Positions 8,618-18,246 of a stretch of 64,000 nt of DNA are shown one piece after another. The translations under genes were made by a program, and so were the position numbers. This DNA comes from Halorussus sp. MSC15.2 (GTDB lineage: Archaea > Halobacteriota > Halobacteria > Halobacteriales > Haladaptataceae). The notes under the pieces were generated by a model. The model was not told where the DNA came from. It searched no databases and saw only the letters and a program-made list of their open reading frames with translations. The DNA lies in NCBI RefSeq assembly GCF_010747475.1, contig NZ_VSLZ01000002.1:186001-250000 (forward strand), read 5' to 3'. Each line of letters opens with the position of its first letter. Position 1 is the stretch's first letter.

Positions 8618-11600
8618 ATGAGCGACGAACGAGACGCTGGGGACGACGCCCCAGACGAAAAACGACGGCAGGCCGAGGAGAGTTCGTCCGGCGGTCACGA
8701 CGCCGACGCGCCGACACGAGACGGGTCGAACGCGCGGCCGACGGACGACGTCTCGGAGGCGGCCGAGGCGGGAGAATCCGACACCCGGAACTCCGATACG
8801 GAAGCGACCGATTCGGAGGGCGCGGCGGATGACGTGGGGTCGGGCGCCGCCGCCGACCAGACGGTAACCGGTGACGGAGACGACGCGGAGTCCGGAAGTG
8901 ACGTCGAGTCAGGAAACGAAGCCGACGCCGAATCCGACGAGGACACCGAACCGGTGGACTTCGGGGACGAATCGACGGACAGTATCGAAGGTGAATCCGA
9001 AGACGACACCGAGGACGAATCGGTGGACGACACCGAGAACGAAACGCTAGACAGCGCCGAGAGCGAACTGGTGGACGATACAGAGGGCGAATCCGACGCC
9101 GACGCGGACTCGTCGGAAGACGGGCCGGACGCACTCGACATCAGCGACGAGGAGTTAGCCAGCGCGGACGTCACGGTCGGCGAGTATGACTGGGAGGCGT
9201 TCAAGGAGGAGTACTTCTACGAGGACGGGAGTCCCCCGACCAACTGGCGCGGGAAGCCGCGCCCCTTCGACGCCGCGGAGTATCTCGGCTACGAGGCCGA
9301 CGAGACCGACTCGCGCGTCGAAGACGCCGCCGGGACCGCCGCGGGTCTCAGCGCCTACTTCGAGGACTTCCTCGACCCGGACGAGACGCCGGTCGCGCTC
9401 GGCGAGTACCTCTGGGAACACTTCCGGTACGAGTACTACTACGACGACGCCGAGAACGGGATGGCGCTCCCCCGGGACGAGTCGGGCGAGGTCGTCCCCT
9501 TCGACCGGGGCGAGTGGCTCGGTCACGACGACTTCCCGGCCAGCGTCTTCGAGGGCGGTCTCGCCGTCACCGACCTGAGCGCGAGTTTCGAGGAGTGGCT
9601 CGACCCGGCGACCACGCCCGTCACGAAGGGCGAGTACTACTGGGAGCACTTCAAGTACGAGTACTACTACGAGGACACCAGCGTCACCGCCCCCGAGCGC
9701 CCGCGAGACGAGGAGGGCGACATCGACCGCTTCGAGAAGGAGGAGTGGCTGGGCTTCCCCGAAGAGGACCTCGAAGAACTCCTCGCCGAGGGCGCACACG
9801 ACGCCCGGAAACTCCGGAAAATCGAGGACGAGCGCACCCTCGACGTGCCCGAGGAACTCGACGAGGACGCCTTCTTCTCGACGGTTGAGGGCCACACCAC
9901 GCTGGTGAACCGCTACGATTTGGAAAAGGAGGTCGCGCTCCCGAAGAAACAGCACTTCAGGGAGGTGGACCGCTACTGGGTCAACAAACCCTACTCGTTC
10001 GTCGTCATCTTCCACTCCGAGAAGGAGAACGAGACCAAGTACTACATGGTGGAGCCGTACTGCACGCCCATCGAGGACGACCTGCAGGAGTTCCTGACCC
10101 AGAAGCTCCGGTCGTCCATCAAGTACTCCAGCGACGACGTCGTCGTCGACGCGGAGGAAGAAGAACGCGGGGAGGTCATCGAGCGCGAGGCGCTCCAACT
10201 GCTCGCCCGCTACGACCTCTACGCCGAGAACGACGGCGAGCGCGCCCGACAGTTCCGTGAACTGCTCGACCGCTACGACGAGACCAGAGACGCCGTCTCG
10301 GCGTACGTGGACCGGATTCGGACCGAGACCGACGCCGCCTTCGACCCGATTCGAGAGGCGCTCGAACGACGGGACGGCGATACCGACGCGACGCCCGGAA
10401 CCGCCGAGGGAGACTCGGACGAAGACGTCGGCGATGCAGATGCCGACGCTCCCGGGGCGGACGACGATTCCACGGACGACGCCGAACCGTCGCCGGACGC
10501 CGACGCCGCAACCGACGAGGTCGCGGCCGACGGCGGTGAGCGAACCGACAGTTCGCGACCCTCGTCGGGCGTTGCGTCTGACGGCGGCGCGGTCAGCGAC
10601 GACCCGGACGCTGAGACCGGAACCCCGGTCGAGACGACCGAGGAACCGGCGTCTCCCGACTCGACAGGGACGTCCGGAGACGGCGACGATGAGACCGACT
10701 TACCCGCGACTCCCAACGACGCGGGCGAGAGCGACCTGCCCGAGACGGCAGACTCCGACGACGAACCCCGAATCCGCCTCGACGAGTACCTCGACCTCGA
10801 CTTCGAGGCCGAGGGGACCCTGCGCGAGCAGGTTCGGACCGCGGTGGAGACCAAAATCGAGGACCTCGAACCCGACGACTCCGGCGGTCTCGACGGTATC
10901 TCGGTCCGGCCGGAACCGGTCCTCATCGAGGAGGACGACGAGACCCTTTCGGAGTATCAGGCCGAGAAGTTGCTCTACTACCTCCGGCGGGACTTCGTGG
11001 GCTACGAGCGCATCGACGGCATCAAGCACGACATCAACGTCGAGGACATCTCGGTGGACGGCTACAACTCGCCGGTGTTCGTCTACCACACCGACCACGA
11101 GCAGGTCATCTCCAACGTCTACCACGGCGAGGACGAACTCGACGACTTCGTGGTCAAGATGGCCCAGCGCTCGGGCAAGGGCATCTCCAAGCGCCAACCG
11201 CAGGTGGACGCCACCCTGCCCGACGGGTCGCGCGCCCAGTTGACCCTGGGAAGGGAGGTTTCGGACCACGGGACAAATTACACCATCCGGCAGTTCAAGG
11301 ACGTGCCGTTCACGCCGGTGGACCTCGTGAACTGGAACACGTTCTCGCTGGAGGAGATGGCGTTCATGTGGCTCGCCATCGAGAACCACAAGTCGCTCAT
11401 CTTCGCCGGGGGCACCGCGTCCGGGAAGACCACCAGCCTCAACGCGGTGTCGCTGTTCATCCCGAGCAACTCCAAAATCGTCTCCATCGAGGACACCCGC
11501 GAGGTCGAACTGCCCCAGCGCAACTGGATTGCCAGCGTCACCCGGCCGTCGTTCTCCGACGACGACAAGGGCGACGTGGACGAGTTCGACCTGCTGGAGG

Positions 11601-12721
11601 CCGCGCTCCGCCAGCGCCCCGACTACATCGTGATGGGCGAGATTCGGGGCGAGGAGGGTCGGACGCTCTTTCAGGTCATGTCCACGGGGCACACGACCTA
11701 CACCACCTTCCACGCCGACACCGTGGGCGAGGTGCTGAAGCGGTTCACGACCGAACCCATCAACGTCTCGAAGACGCTGTTCACCGCGCTGGACTTGGTC
11801 TCCATCCAGACCCAGACCCGCGTGCAGGGGAGCAAGGTGCGCCGGAACAAGTCGCTCACCGAAATCAACGAGTACAACGCCGAGAACGACGAGATAAACG
11901 TTCAGGACATCTTCCAGTGGCGCGCCGAGGACGACGAGTTCATGCGCCTGTCGGGGTCGAACACCATGGAGGACATCATGTTCGACCGCGGGTGGGACCA
12001 CGACAGACTGGAGCGCGAAATCCTCAAGCGCCGGGTCATCCTCGCGTACCTCATCAAGAACGGTCTCAACGAGTACACGCAGGTCGCCGCCACGGTGCAG
12101 GCGTTCATCAACGACCCCGACACCATCCTGACGCTCGTGGCCAACGAGCAGCTCGAGGAGAGCCTCGAAGACCTCCGGGAGATGGAGAGCGTCCAAATCG
12201 ACGTGGACCCCAAGAAGGAGGAGATGGTGCCCCGACCCGACCCCGGCGAGGAGACCTACGAACTCGCCAAGGGCATCCTCGCGGAGGCCGAGGACCGACT
12301 CCTCGACGACTACCGCGGCGCGGACGCCGACGTGGAGGGTCTCGCGGTCGCGCTCGCGGAGTCCGCCGAACCCACCGACGCGCCCGCCGAAGTCGAGGTG
12401 GACCCCGACGCCGAATCCGACCCCGAGTCGGACAACCCGTTCGGGGACATTCTCGGCGGTGACTCGGGCCGGGGCGGCCCGTTTCAGGACACGGAGTCGG
12501 TCGGCCCGGAGGACAGCGTCCGGAACGTCAACGACGCCGGGGAACTGGGAAGCTTCCCCGAGGTCTACGACGAGGACGCGGCCGAGAGCAGCGAGGGGGA
12601 CGACGAGTGGCCGAACGGACTCCCAGCAGACCGGGACGACGAAGACGAGTCGGGCGAGGACGGTTCGTTCGGCGACTTCGAGGCGGCCTTCGACGCCGAC
12701 GACGAGGAGGACGAGCGATGA
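8618..12721 (+). CDS. Type IV pilus assembly ATPase (PilB/TadA superfamily), giant form
   Basis: 1367 residues, roughly twice the usual secretion ATPase. Order of parts: an acidic, repetitive disordered N-terminus (1-185); three tandem repeats of about 75 residues beginning near 188, 262 and 338, each opening with GEY-x-WE-x-F and closing with a WLG- or YLG-type motif; a conserved N-terminal domain; a second acidic linker (about 585-715); then the ATPase core. The core shows Walker A GGTASGKTT (near 932), Walker B region PDYIVMGEIRGEE (near 1001-1013) and the His box GHTTYTTFHADT. A third acidic tail ends the protein. It drives assembly of pilins at the membrane. The layout matches the PilB3-type operon known from Haloferax. 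Its stop overlaps the start of the platform gene. Confidence 0.93.
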   Translation: MSDERDAGDDAPDEKRRQAEESSSGGHDADAPTRDGSNARPTDDVSEAAEAGESDTRNSDTEATDSEGAADDVGSGAAADQTVTGDGDDAESGSDVESGNEADAESDEDTEPVDFGDESTDSIEGESEDDTEDESVDDTENETLDSAESELVDDTEGESDADADSSEDGPDALDISDEELASADVTVGEYDWEAFKEEYFYEDGSPPTNWRGKPRPFDAAEYLGYEADETDSRVEDAAGTAAGLSAYFEDFLDPDETPVALGEYLWEHFRYEYYYDDAENGMALPRDESGEVVPFDRGEWLGHDDFPASVFEGGLAVTDLSASFEEWLDPATTPVTKGEYYWEHFKYEYYYEDTSVTAPERPRDEEGDIDRFEKEEWLGFPEEDLEELLAEGAHDARKLRKIEDERTLDVPEELDEDAFFSTVEGHTTLVNRYDLEKEVALPKKQHFREVDRYWVNKPYSFVVIFHSEKENETKYYMVEPYCTPIEDDLQEFLTQKLRSSIKYSSDDVVVDAEEEERGEVIEREALQLLARYDLYAENDGERARQFRELLDRYDETRDAVSAYVDRIRTETDAAFDPIREALERRDGDTDATPGTAEGDSDEDVGDADADAPGADDDSTDDAEPSPDADAATDEVAADGGERTDSSRPSSGVASDGGAVSDDPDAETGTPVETTEEPASPDSTGTSGDGDDETDLPATPNDAGESDLPETADSDDEPRIRLDEYLDLDFEAEGTLREQVRTAVETKIEDLEPDDSGGLDGISVRPEPVLIEEDDETLSEYQAEKLLYYLRRDFVGYERIDGIKHDINVEDISVDGYNSPVFVYHTDHEQVISNVYHGEDELDDFVVKMAQRSGKGISKRQPQVDATLPDGSRAQLTLGREVSDHGTNYTIRQFKDVPFTPVDLVNWNTFSLEEMAFMWLAIENHKSLIFAGGTASGKTTSLNAVSLFIPSNSKIVSIEDTREVELPQRNWIASVTRPSFSDDDKGDVDEFDLLEAALRQRPDYIVMGEIRGEEGRTLFQVMSTGHTTYTTFHADTVGEVLKRFTTEPINVSKTLFTALDLVSIQTQTRVQGSKVRRNKSLTEINEYNAENDEINVQDIFQWRAEDDEFMRLSGSNTMEDIMFDRGWDHDRLEREILKRRVILAYLIKNGLNEYTQVAATVQAFINDPDTILTLVANEQLEESLEDLREMESVQIDVDPKKEEMVPRPDPGEETYELAKGILAEAEDRLLDDYRGADADVEGLAVALAESAEPTDAPAEVEVDPDAESDPESDNPFGDILGGDSGRGGPFQDTESVGPEDSVRNVNDAGELGSFPEVYDEDAAESSEGDDEWPNGLPADRDDEDESGEDGSFGDFEAAFDADDEEDER

Positions 12722-14739
12722 GTCACGGGAACCCGGGCAGTTCAGGCCGGTCGGCCGACGCGCTGGCCGACGCGTTCTACCCCCTCTTCGACTACCTGTT
12801 CGACGAGGACGGCGACTTCGTGGACGACGTGGAGACGAAACTCGCCGAGGCCCGGATGCCCGACACCGTGGAACTCTACCTCTCGCGAGGGCTGGCAATC
12901 GGCGTCCTCGCGGGCGTCGTCCTCTGGTTGCTCGGAACGTTCGTCGGTTACGTGCTGTTCGTGACCGGCGTCGTGGAGGTGGGCATCCTCATCGGCGTGC
13001 CGGTCCCCAACCAGACGGTGGCGTGGATAATCAAGACGTTCAAGATTCCGTCGCTGGTCGCGGTCAGCGGACTGGTCTTCGGCGCTATCGGCTTCGGCAT
13101 CGGGTTCGGGTTCGTCGTCGGGATTCCCTACATGCGGGCCAGCGAGCGCGAACGCGAGATAAACATGCTGCTGCCCGACGCCATCTCGTTCATGTACGCC
13201 CTCTCCATCGGGGGTCTCAACCAACTCGAAATTCTGGAGGCGATGGCGATGGCCGACGACACCTACGGCGAGGTGGCCCGCGAGTTCCAATCCATCGTGC
13301 AGGAGACCGAGTACTTCGACACCGACTACCGGACCGCGATTCGCAAGCGGTCGCTGGAGACGCCCAGCGACGAACTCGGCCAGTTTCTGACCGACATGCT
13401 CTCCATCGTCAACTCCGGCGGGGACATGAGCGACTTCCTCGACGACAAGAAGGACAAGCACATGCGGACCGCCAAGCAGCAACAGGAGATGACGCTGGAG
13501 ACCCTCGAACTGTTCGGCGAGATGTACATGACCCTCTCGCTGTTCCCCCTGCTGCTCATCATCATCCTCGTCATCATGTCGATGCTCGGGCAGGCCAAGG
13601 AGTCGATGCTGTACGCGACGGTCTACGGGCTGATTCCGCTGACCGGCGTCGGGTTCCTCGTGCTGGTCTCGACCGTCAAGCAGGACGACCCCGGCGACGG
13701 CTACCTCAACCCCGCCGACGGCGGCGACCGACTCGAAGCCACGACCGGCGCGGGCCTGCTGCACCTCGGCCTCGTCGAGAAGTACGTGGGCGATTTCTCG
13801 GTCTTCGACCGCATCAAGAGCCGCGAGGGGACCTTCGAGACCGTGGCCCTGCTGAAGCGACCGCACGTCTTCTTCCGGGACCACCCCCTGTTCATCCTCG
13901 GACTGACGTTCCCCGCCTCGCTGGTGCTCGTCGGGAACGCGGTCTGGACCGGCGCGGCTCCGCGCAGTTTCAAGGAGATGGTCGCCAACCCCATCTGGGG
14001 AACGTTCATCTACGTCTACGTCCCGGTGTACGTCAACTTCCTGCCGCTGGCGATATTCCACACGTGGAACGTCCGGTCGCGACAGGCGGTCATCAGCAAA
14101 CTCTCGGACAACCTGCGAAAGCTGTCGTCGGCCAACGACACCGGCCTGACCCTGCTCGAATCCATCCGGACCGTCGCCGACACCTCGACCGGGAAGCTCG
14201 CCGACGAGTTCGACGTGATTCACGCCAAGGTCGAGTACGGGATGAGCCTGAAGGCCGCGCTCATCGAGTTCAACAACCGGTATCACATCCCGCGCCTCGC
14301 CCGGACGGTCAAACTGGTCTCGAAGGCACAGGAGGCCTCCAGCCAGATTACGGACGTCCTCTCGACCGCGGCGCAGGCCAGCGAGAATCAGGACGACATC
14401 GACCGCGAGCGCAAGTCCCGCTCGCGGATGCAGGTCGTCATCATCATCATGACCTACCTGACGCTGCTCGCGGTGATGGCCATTCTGAAGGTCAAGTTCC
14501 TCGACGTGATGGCCGGACTCGCCGGACAGGCCTCCTCGTCGGGCGGGGCGGGTGCGAGCCAGTTCGGCGGCGGCGTGGACACCACGCTCCTCTCGATGTT
14601 GTTCTTCCACGCCGTGACCCTGCAGGCCATCCTCTCGGGGTTCATCGCGGGCTACATCCGGGACGCATCGCTGCTGTCGGGCGTGAAGTTCGCGGTGATA
14701 CTGCCGACCGTCGCGCTCGTCACCTTCTCGTTCATCTAA
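12718..14739 (+). CDS. Type IV pilus platform membrane protein (PilC/TadC type)
   Basis: 673 residues, with the ATG at 12718 overlapping the ATPase stop. Two T2SSF-like cytoplasmic domains are visible: one around residues 150-290 (LPDAISFMYALSIGGLNQLE, then a GGDMSDFL segment) and one in the C-terminal half (GLTLLESIRTVADTS, later EASSQITDVLSTAAQASEN). Each is linked to groups of membrane helices (for example YMTLSLFPLLLIIILVIMSM). This protein is the membrane scaffold on which the ATPase acts to insert pilin subunits. It is nearly always paired with the ATPase in Halobacteria. Confidence 0.93.
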   Translation: MSHGNPGSSGRSADALADAFYPLFDYLFDEDGDFVDDVETKLAEARMPDTVELYLSRGLAIGVLAGVVLWLLGTFVGYVLFVTGVVEVGILIGVPVPNQTVAWIIKTFKIPSLVAVSGLVFGAIGFGIGFGFVVGIPYMRASEREREINMLLPDAISFMYALSIGGLNQLEILEAMAMADDTYGEVAREFQSIVQETEYFDTDYRTAIRKRSLETPSDELGQFLTDMLSIVNSGGDMSDFLDDKKDKHMRTAKQQQEMTLETLELFGEMYMTLSLFPLLLIIILVIMSMLGQAKESMLYATVYGLIPLTGVGFLVLVSTVKQDDPGDGYLNPADGGDRLEATTGAGLLHLGLVEKYVGDFSVFDRIKSREGTFETVALLKRPHVFFRDHPLFILGLTFPASLVLVGNAVWTGAAPRSFKEMVANPIWGTFIYVYVPVYVNFLPLAIFHTWNVRSRQAVISKLSDNLRKLSSANDTGLTLLESIRTVADTSTGKLADEFDVIHAKVEYGMSLKAALIEFNNRYHIPRLARTVKLVSKAQEASSQITDVLSTAAQASENQDDIDRERKSRSRMQVVIIIMTYLTLLAVMAILKVKFLDVMAGLAGQASSSGGAGASQFGGGVDTTLLSMLFFHAVTLQAILSGFIAGYIRDASLLSGVKFAVILPTVALVTFSFI

Positions 14740-14741
14740 CC

Positions 14742-15284
14742 ATGCACGCACGAACCGACACCCCGAACGAGAACGCCGCCCGCGGCGGTACGCGAGGCCA
14801 GACCAGCGTCGATTTCGTCGTCGGGATGAGCGTCTTCCTGCTGACGGTCGTGTTCGTCGTCGCGTTCCTCCCCGGCGTCTTCGACCCGTTCACCGCCAGC
14901 GGCGAGGGCGACGTGCTGGCGGCCGACCGGACCGCGACGCTGCTGGCCGAGCAGTTGCTCGCCGACCCGTCCTCGCCGTCGGTCTTCGACTCGGCGTGTA
15001 CCGCCGAGTTCTTCGACGCCGCGGGCGACGGCGCGGGTGGCGTGGCCGGGTGCCAGTTCACCACCGACGCCGCGGACCTTAGCGCCGCGCTCGGAGTCGG
15101 CCCGGCGGTGGCGGTCAACGTCACCGTCGAGGAGAACGGCACCGTGCGGTCGGTCAGTCCGGGCGGGACGTCGGTCTCGCTCGACGCCGGACCGACCCCG
15201 CCCGAGTCCGAGAGCGTGGTCGTCTCTCGCCGGGTGGTACTGCTCGGCGGCGAACAGAGCGACCTCTACGTGAGGGTGTGGTAG
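14742..15284 (+). CDS. Pilin-like single-pass protein of the pilus operon (1 of 5)
   Basis: 180 residues. After a short polar leader there is a GGTRGQTSVDFVVGMSVFLL segment, in which a charged or glycine-rich stretch is followed by Q-T-S and a hydrophobic helix. This resembles archaeal class III prepilin signals. The remainder is extracytoplasmic, alanine and valine rich, with three cysteines (about residues 87, 104 and one more) and an N-x-T sequon. It sits two bases after the platform gene. In related haloarchaeal operons several such genes follow pilC; they are probably minor pilins or assembly-initiating subunits. Confidence 0.8.
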   Translation: MHARTDTPNENAARGGTRGQTSVDFVVGMSVFLLTVVFVVAFLPGVFDPFTASGEGDVLAADRTATLLAEQLLADPSSPSVFDSACTAEFFDAAGDGAGGVAGCQFTTDAADLSAALGVGPAVAVNVTVEENGTVRSVSPGGTSVSLDAGPTPPESESVVVSRRVVLLGGEQSDLYVRVW

Positions 15285-15285
15285 C

Positions 15286-15888
15286 GTGAGCGACGACGCG
15301 CCCCGCGGACAGGTCCACACGCTGGAGGCGTTCACCGCCGCCCTGCTGGTCGTCTCGGGCGTGCTGTTCGCGCTCCAGACGACCGCGGTGACGCCGCTCA
15401 CCGCCAGCACGTCGAACCAGCACATCGAGAACCAACACCAGAGCGCGGCCGGAGACCTGCTGGCGACCGCGGCCGAGAACGGGACGCTCCGACCGGCCGT
15501 GACGTTCTGGGACCCCGGGAACGGCAAGTTCGTCGGCGCGACCAGTCGGGGGTTCTACGCGAACGGCGGCCCGCCCAACGCCCTCGGAGCGGCGTTGAAC
15601 CAGACGTTCGGCAACTTCTCGACGTCCGGGCGGCGCATCGCGTACAACGTCTACGTCAGGTATCGGACCGCCGGGAACGCGACCCGGCGACAGACGATGG
15701 TGTACATGGGGTCGCCCAGCGACAACGCCGCGACCGCGACCCGGACGGTCGCGGTGTACGACGGGTCCCCGCTGGCCGGGCCGGGCGACGGGAACGTCTC
15801 GTCGGCGAACTTCTACGCGCCGGACGCCGCGCCGAACGCGTCGCTGTACAACGTCATGGAGGTGCGAATCGTCGTATGGCAGATGTAA
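15286..15888 (+). CDS. Pilin-like single-pass protein of the pilus operon (2 of 5)
   Basis: 200 residues from a GTG start one base after the previous stop. The N-terminus reads RGQVHTLEAFTAALLVVSGV, again a polar leader, a glycine-glutamine junction and a long hydrophobic helix. The rest looks extracellular, with several sequons (NQTFGNFS, NATRR, NVSS). It overlaps the next gene by 13 bases. I infer a minor pilin or accessory subunit co-translated with the assembly machine. Confidence 0.8.
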   Translation: MSDDAPRGQVHTLEAFTAALLVVSGVLFALQTTAVTPLTASTSNQHIENQHQSAAGDLLATAAENGTLRPAVTFWDPGNGKFVGATSRGFYANGGPPNALGAALNQTFGNFSTSGRRIAYNVYVRYRTAGNATRRQTMVYMGSPSDNAATATRTVAVYDGSPLAGPGDGNVSSANFYAPDAAPNASLYNVMEVRIVVWQM

Positions 15889-16874
15889 GACCGAAACCGA
15901 ACCGAGAGAGCGACGACGACGGCCGCCGCGAGCGCGGCCAGTTGATACTCGTGACCGGCCTCGCCATCGCGGTGATGCTGGTCGCGCTGGTCCTGTTGTT
16001 GAACACCGTCATCTACACGCAGAACCTCGCCACGCGCGGGGCCGGAATAGACGACAGCGGGGCCGTCTCCTACCGACAGGAGGTCGTGAGCGGCGTCGGC
16101 GGCGTCGTGGACGCCGAGAACCGGGAGGGCTACGACTCCCGAGCGAAGGTAGAGCGGAACGTCACCGCGGCTATCGGCCGGTTCGACGACTTGACCGCCG
16201 GATATCGGGCCGAGCGAGCCACCGTCGCGCGGGTCGAGACCGACTCGGTCTCGTTCACCGACGGGACTCTGCTCTACCAGACCAACGCCTCGCGGACCCT
16301 CACGAGCGACGGCGGGTCGGACGACTGGACGCTGGCCGAGAACGTCGGCGAGGGAGGCGGGCCGGGCGTGCGCCACGTCACGGTGACGGTCTCCCGCGAG
16401 AACCTGAGTACGAGCGTCTCGACGGCGTTCGCGGTGCGGACGCGCACCGCCTCGGACGAGTGGCGGGTCCACCTCTACGACGACGGGTCGGCGGTGGCGG
16501 TCGCGGTCCAGAACGCCAGCGAGTCCTCGCCTCACCGGGTCTGCTCGACGTCCGGTCCGGAAGCGACGGTGGACCTCACGGCGGGAACCGTCAACGGGAC
16601 GCGGTGTCCCGCCCTCGACTGGGCGACGGGCGTCTCCGCGCCCTACGACCTCGCGTTCGAGAACGGAACCGAGGCCACCGGGACCTACGGCGTGACGGTC
16701 GCCAAACCACCCTCCGACGGCGACGTGCGCTCGGGGAACTTCGCCGGGCCGGACGCCGAGGAGTCGCCGCGGGCGGTCCCCGCGGTCTACGACGCCGAGT
16801 TCGACGTCCACTTCGAGACGTCGGACCTCTCGTTCCACACGACCGTCCGGGTCGCGCGGGGTGAGCCAGCGTGA
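15876..16874 (+). CDS. Pilin-like single-pass protein of the pilus operon (3 of 5)
   Basis: 332 residues. A charged leader of about 20 residues (with RRERGQ) precedes the helix LILVTGLAIAVMLVALVLLL. The large C-terminal part is a predicted extracytoplasmic beta-rich domain with two cysteines (VCSTSG and TRCPALDW) and many sequons. Its ends overlap both neighbours. The longer ectodomain suggests a tip-like or surface-exposed subunit; this is inference only. Confidence 0.8.
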   Translation: MADVRPKPNRESDDDGRRERGQLILVTGLAIAVMLVALVLLLNTVIYTQNLATRGAGIDDSGAVSYRQEVVSGVGGVVDAENREGYDSRAKVERNVTAAIGRFDDLTAGYRAERATVARVETDSVSFTDGTLLYQTNASRTLTSDGGSDDWTLAENVGEGGGPGVRHVTVTVSRENLSTSVSTAFAVRTRTASDEWRVHLYDDGSAVAVAVQNASESSPHRVCSTSGPEATVDLTAGTVNGTRCPALDWATGVSAPYDLAFENGTEATGTYGVTVAKPPSDGDVRSGNFAGPDAEESPRAVPAVYDAEFDVHFETSDLSFHTTVRVARGEPA

Positions 16875-17392
16875 CCCGACCGCGTCCGCGACGCGGGGGA
16901 CAGGACGAGGACCGCGGCGGCATACGTCGGAGACTCCGCGCGGACGACCGCGGGGTCTCGGTCACCGTCAACTACGCGCTCAACCTCGTGGTGGCGACGC
17001 TGCTCATCGGGGGCGTCCTGACCGCCACCGGCGGGATGGTGGACGACCGGCGGGAGTCGGCCGCGCGGACGGAACTGTCGGTCCTCGGCGAGCGCGTCGC
17101 CACGGACCTGATGGCGGCCGACAGACTCGCCGAAGTCGGGCGGGGCGACGAGACGGTCGCCGTCTCCGTGACCCTCCCCGAACGGGTCGCCGGGGCGCGC
17201 TACGAGGTGGAAATCGACGCGACTGCGTCCGGTTCTACGATACTCCTCCGGTCTGACCATCCGGAGGTGACGGTCAGGGTCGGGTTCCGTAACGCCACCG
17301 CGGTCGAATCGACCACGGTTCGTGGCGGCGACCTCCGAATCGAGTTGAACACCGGTGGCTCGCCGGACCGACTGGAGGTGTCCAGCGCGTGA
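16871..17392 (+). CDS. Pilin-like single-pass protein of the pilus operon (4 of 5)
   Basis: 173 residues with a GTG start that overlaps the stop of the preceding gene by four bases. The N-terminus is arginine and aspartate rich, then RGVSVTVNYALNLVVATLL, a pattern close to archaeal prepilin signals. The hydrophobic helix continues to LIGGVLTATG. The remaining 110 residues form a compact extracytoplasmic domain. Likely another minor pilin of the same machine. Confidence 0.78.
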   Translation: MTRPRPRRGGQDEDRGGIRRRLRADDRGVSVTVNYALNLVVATLLIGGVLTATGGMVDDRRESAARTELSVLGERVATDLMAADRLAEVGRGDETVAVSVTLPERVAGARYEVEIDATASGSTILLRSDHPEVTVRVGFRNATAVESTTVRGGDLRIELNTGGSPDRLEVSSA

Positions 17393-18165
17393 TGGACCGC
17401 CGCGGGGTCAGCGAGACCATCGGCTTCGTGTTCGTCTTCGCGCTCGTGACCGCCTCCATCGGCGTGGTCTACACCACCGGCATCGGCGGACTGGAGGACG
17501 CCCGCGAGGACGAGCAACTCACCAACACGGTCCGGGCGTTCGACGTGCTGGCCGACAACGTCGCCGACGTGACCCACGAGGGCGCGCCCAGCAGGGCGAC
17601 CGAACTCAAACTGTCGGGCGCGACGCTCGGGTTCGGCGACCCGGTGCGCGTCGAAGTGCAGGCCAACGACACCGACAGCGACGCCAACCTGACCGTCGGG
17701 CGGACCGCCCGACCGCTGGTCTACGACGCTCCGTCCGGAGAGGTGGTGTACTCGATGGGTGCGACCTTCCGAGTGGACGACGGGAACGCCGCGATGCGGA
17801 CCGAACCCGGTCTGGTCGTGGACGAGCGGCGGTCGGTCGTCCCGCTAGTCGTCACCTACCCCAGGTCCGACTCGGGCGGCGTGGGCGGGAGTTCTACGGT
17901 CTTACTCGTCGCCTACCGCCAGTCGGTCGGCGTCGGCGGCCAGTTGGACACGGGGTCCGACGCCGCGGACGAGGTCCGGGTCAACGTCACGGTCGAGTCG
18001 CCGCGGGCGGCGGCGTGGGGGCGGTACTTCGAGTCGATGGGGATGACGCCCCCCGACTCGAACCCGGCCGCGGCAGACGCCGCCGACGGCGAGGTGACTT
18101 ACCAGTTCTACACCGACGGCCTGCTCGTGTCCGACTCGGTGGTCGAGTTCTCGATTTCGGGCTGA
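17392..18165 (+). CDS. Pilin-like single-pass protein of the pilus operon (5 of 5)
   Basis: 257 residues from the ATG at 17392 (a GTG one codon earlier is equally possible). The leader is very short: MDRRGVSETIGFVFVFALVT, where RRGVSETIGF is a classic archaeal pilin or archaellin-type N-terminus with cleavage expected after the glycine. The rest is a predicted secreted beta-rich domain. This is the last gene of the operon; the next gene faces it. By motif it is the most convincing pilin of the five. Confidence 0.82.
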   Translation: MDRRGVSETIGFVFVFALVTASIGVVYTTGIGGLEDAREDEQLTNTVRAFDVLADNVADVTHEGAPSRATELKLSGATLGFGDPVRVEVQANDTDSDANLTVGRTARPLVYDAPSGEVVYSMGATFRVDDGNAAMRTEPGLVVDERRSVVPLVVTYPRSDSGGVGGSSTVLLVAYRQSVGVGGQLDTGSDAADEVRVNVTVESPRAAAWGRYFESMGMTPPDSNPAAADAADGEVTYQFYTDGLLVSDSVVEFSISG

Positions 18166-18246
18166 GGGGGTCCGTGTTTCGGTCGGGAGTAAAATAGCGA
18201 CGGATTCCCGAAGTTCGTTGCCGGAAGTCTTCTCGGCCGGTCGTTC

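Noticed and set aside
8618-18165. Archaellum operon
   Set aside because: No arlCDEFGHJ-type genes or archaellin cluster; the ATPase, platform and pilin-like set matches a PilB3/PilC3-type pilus.
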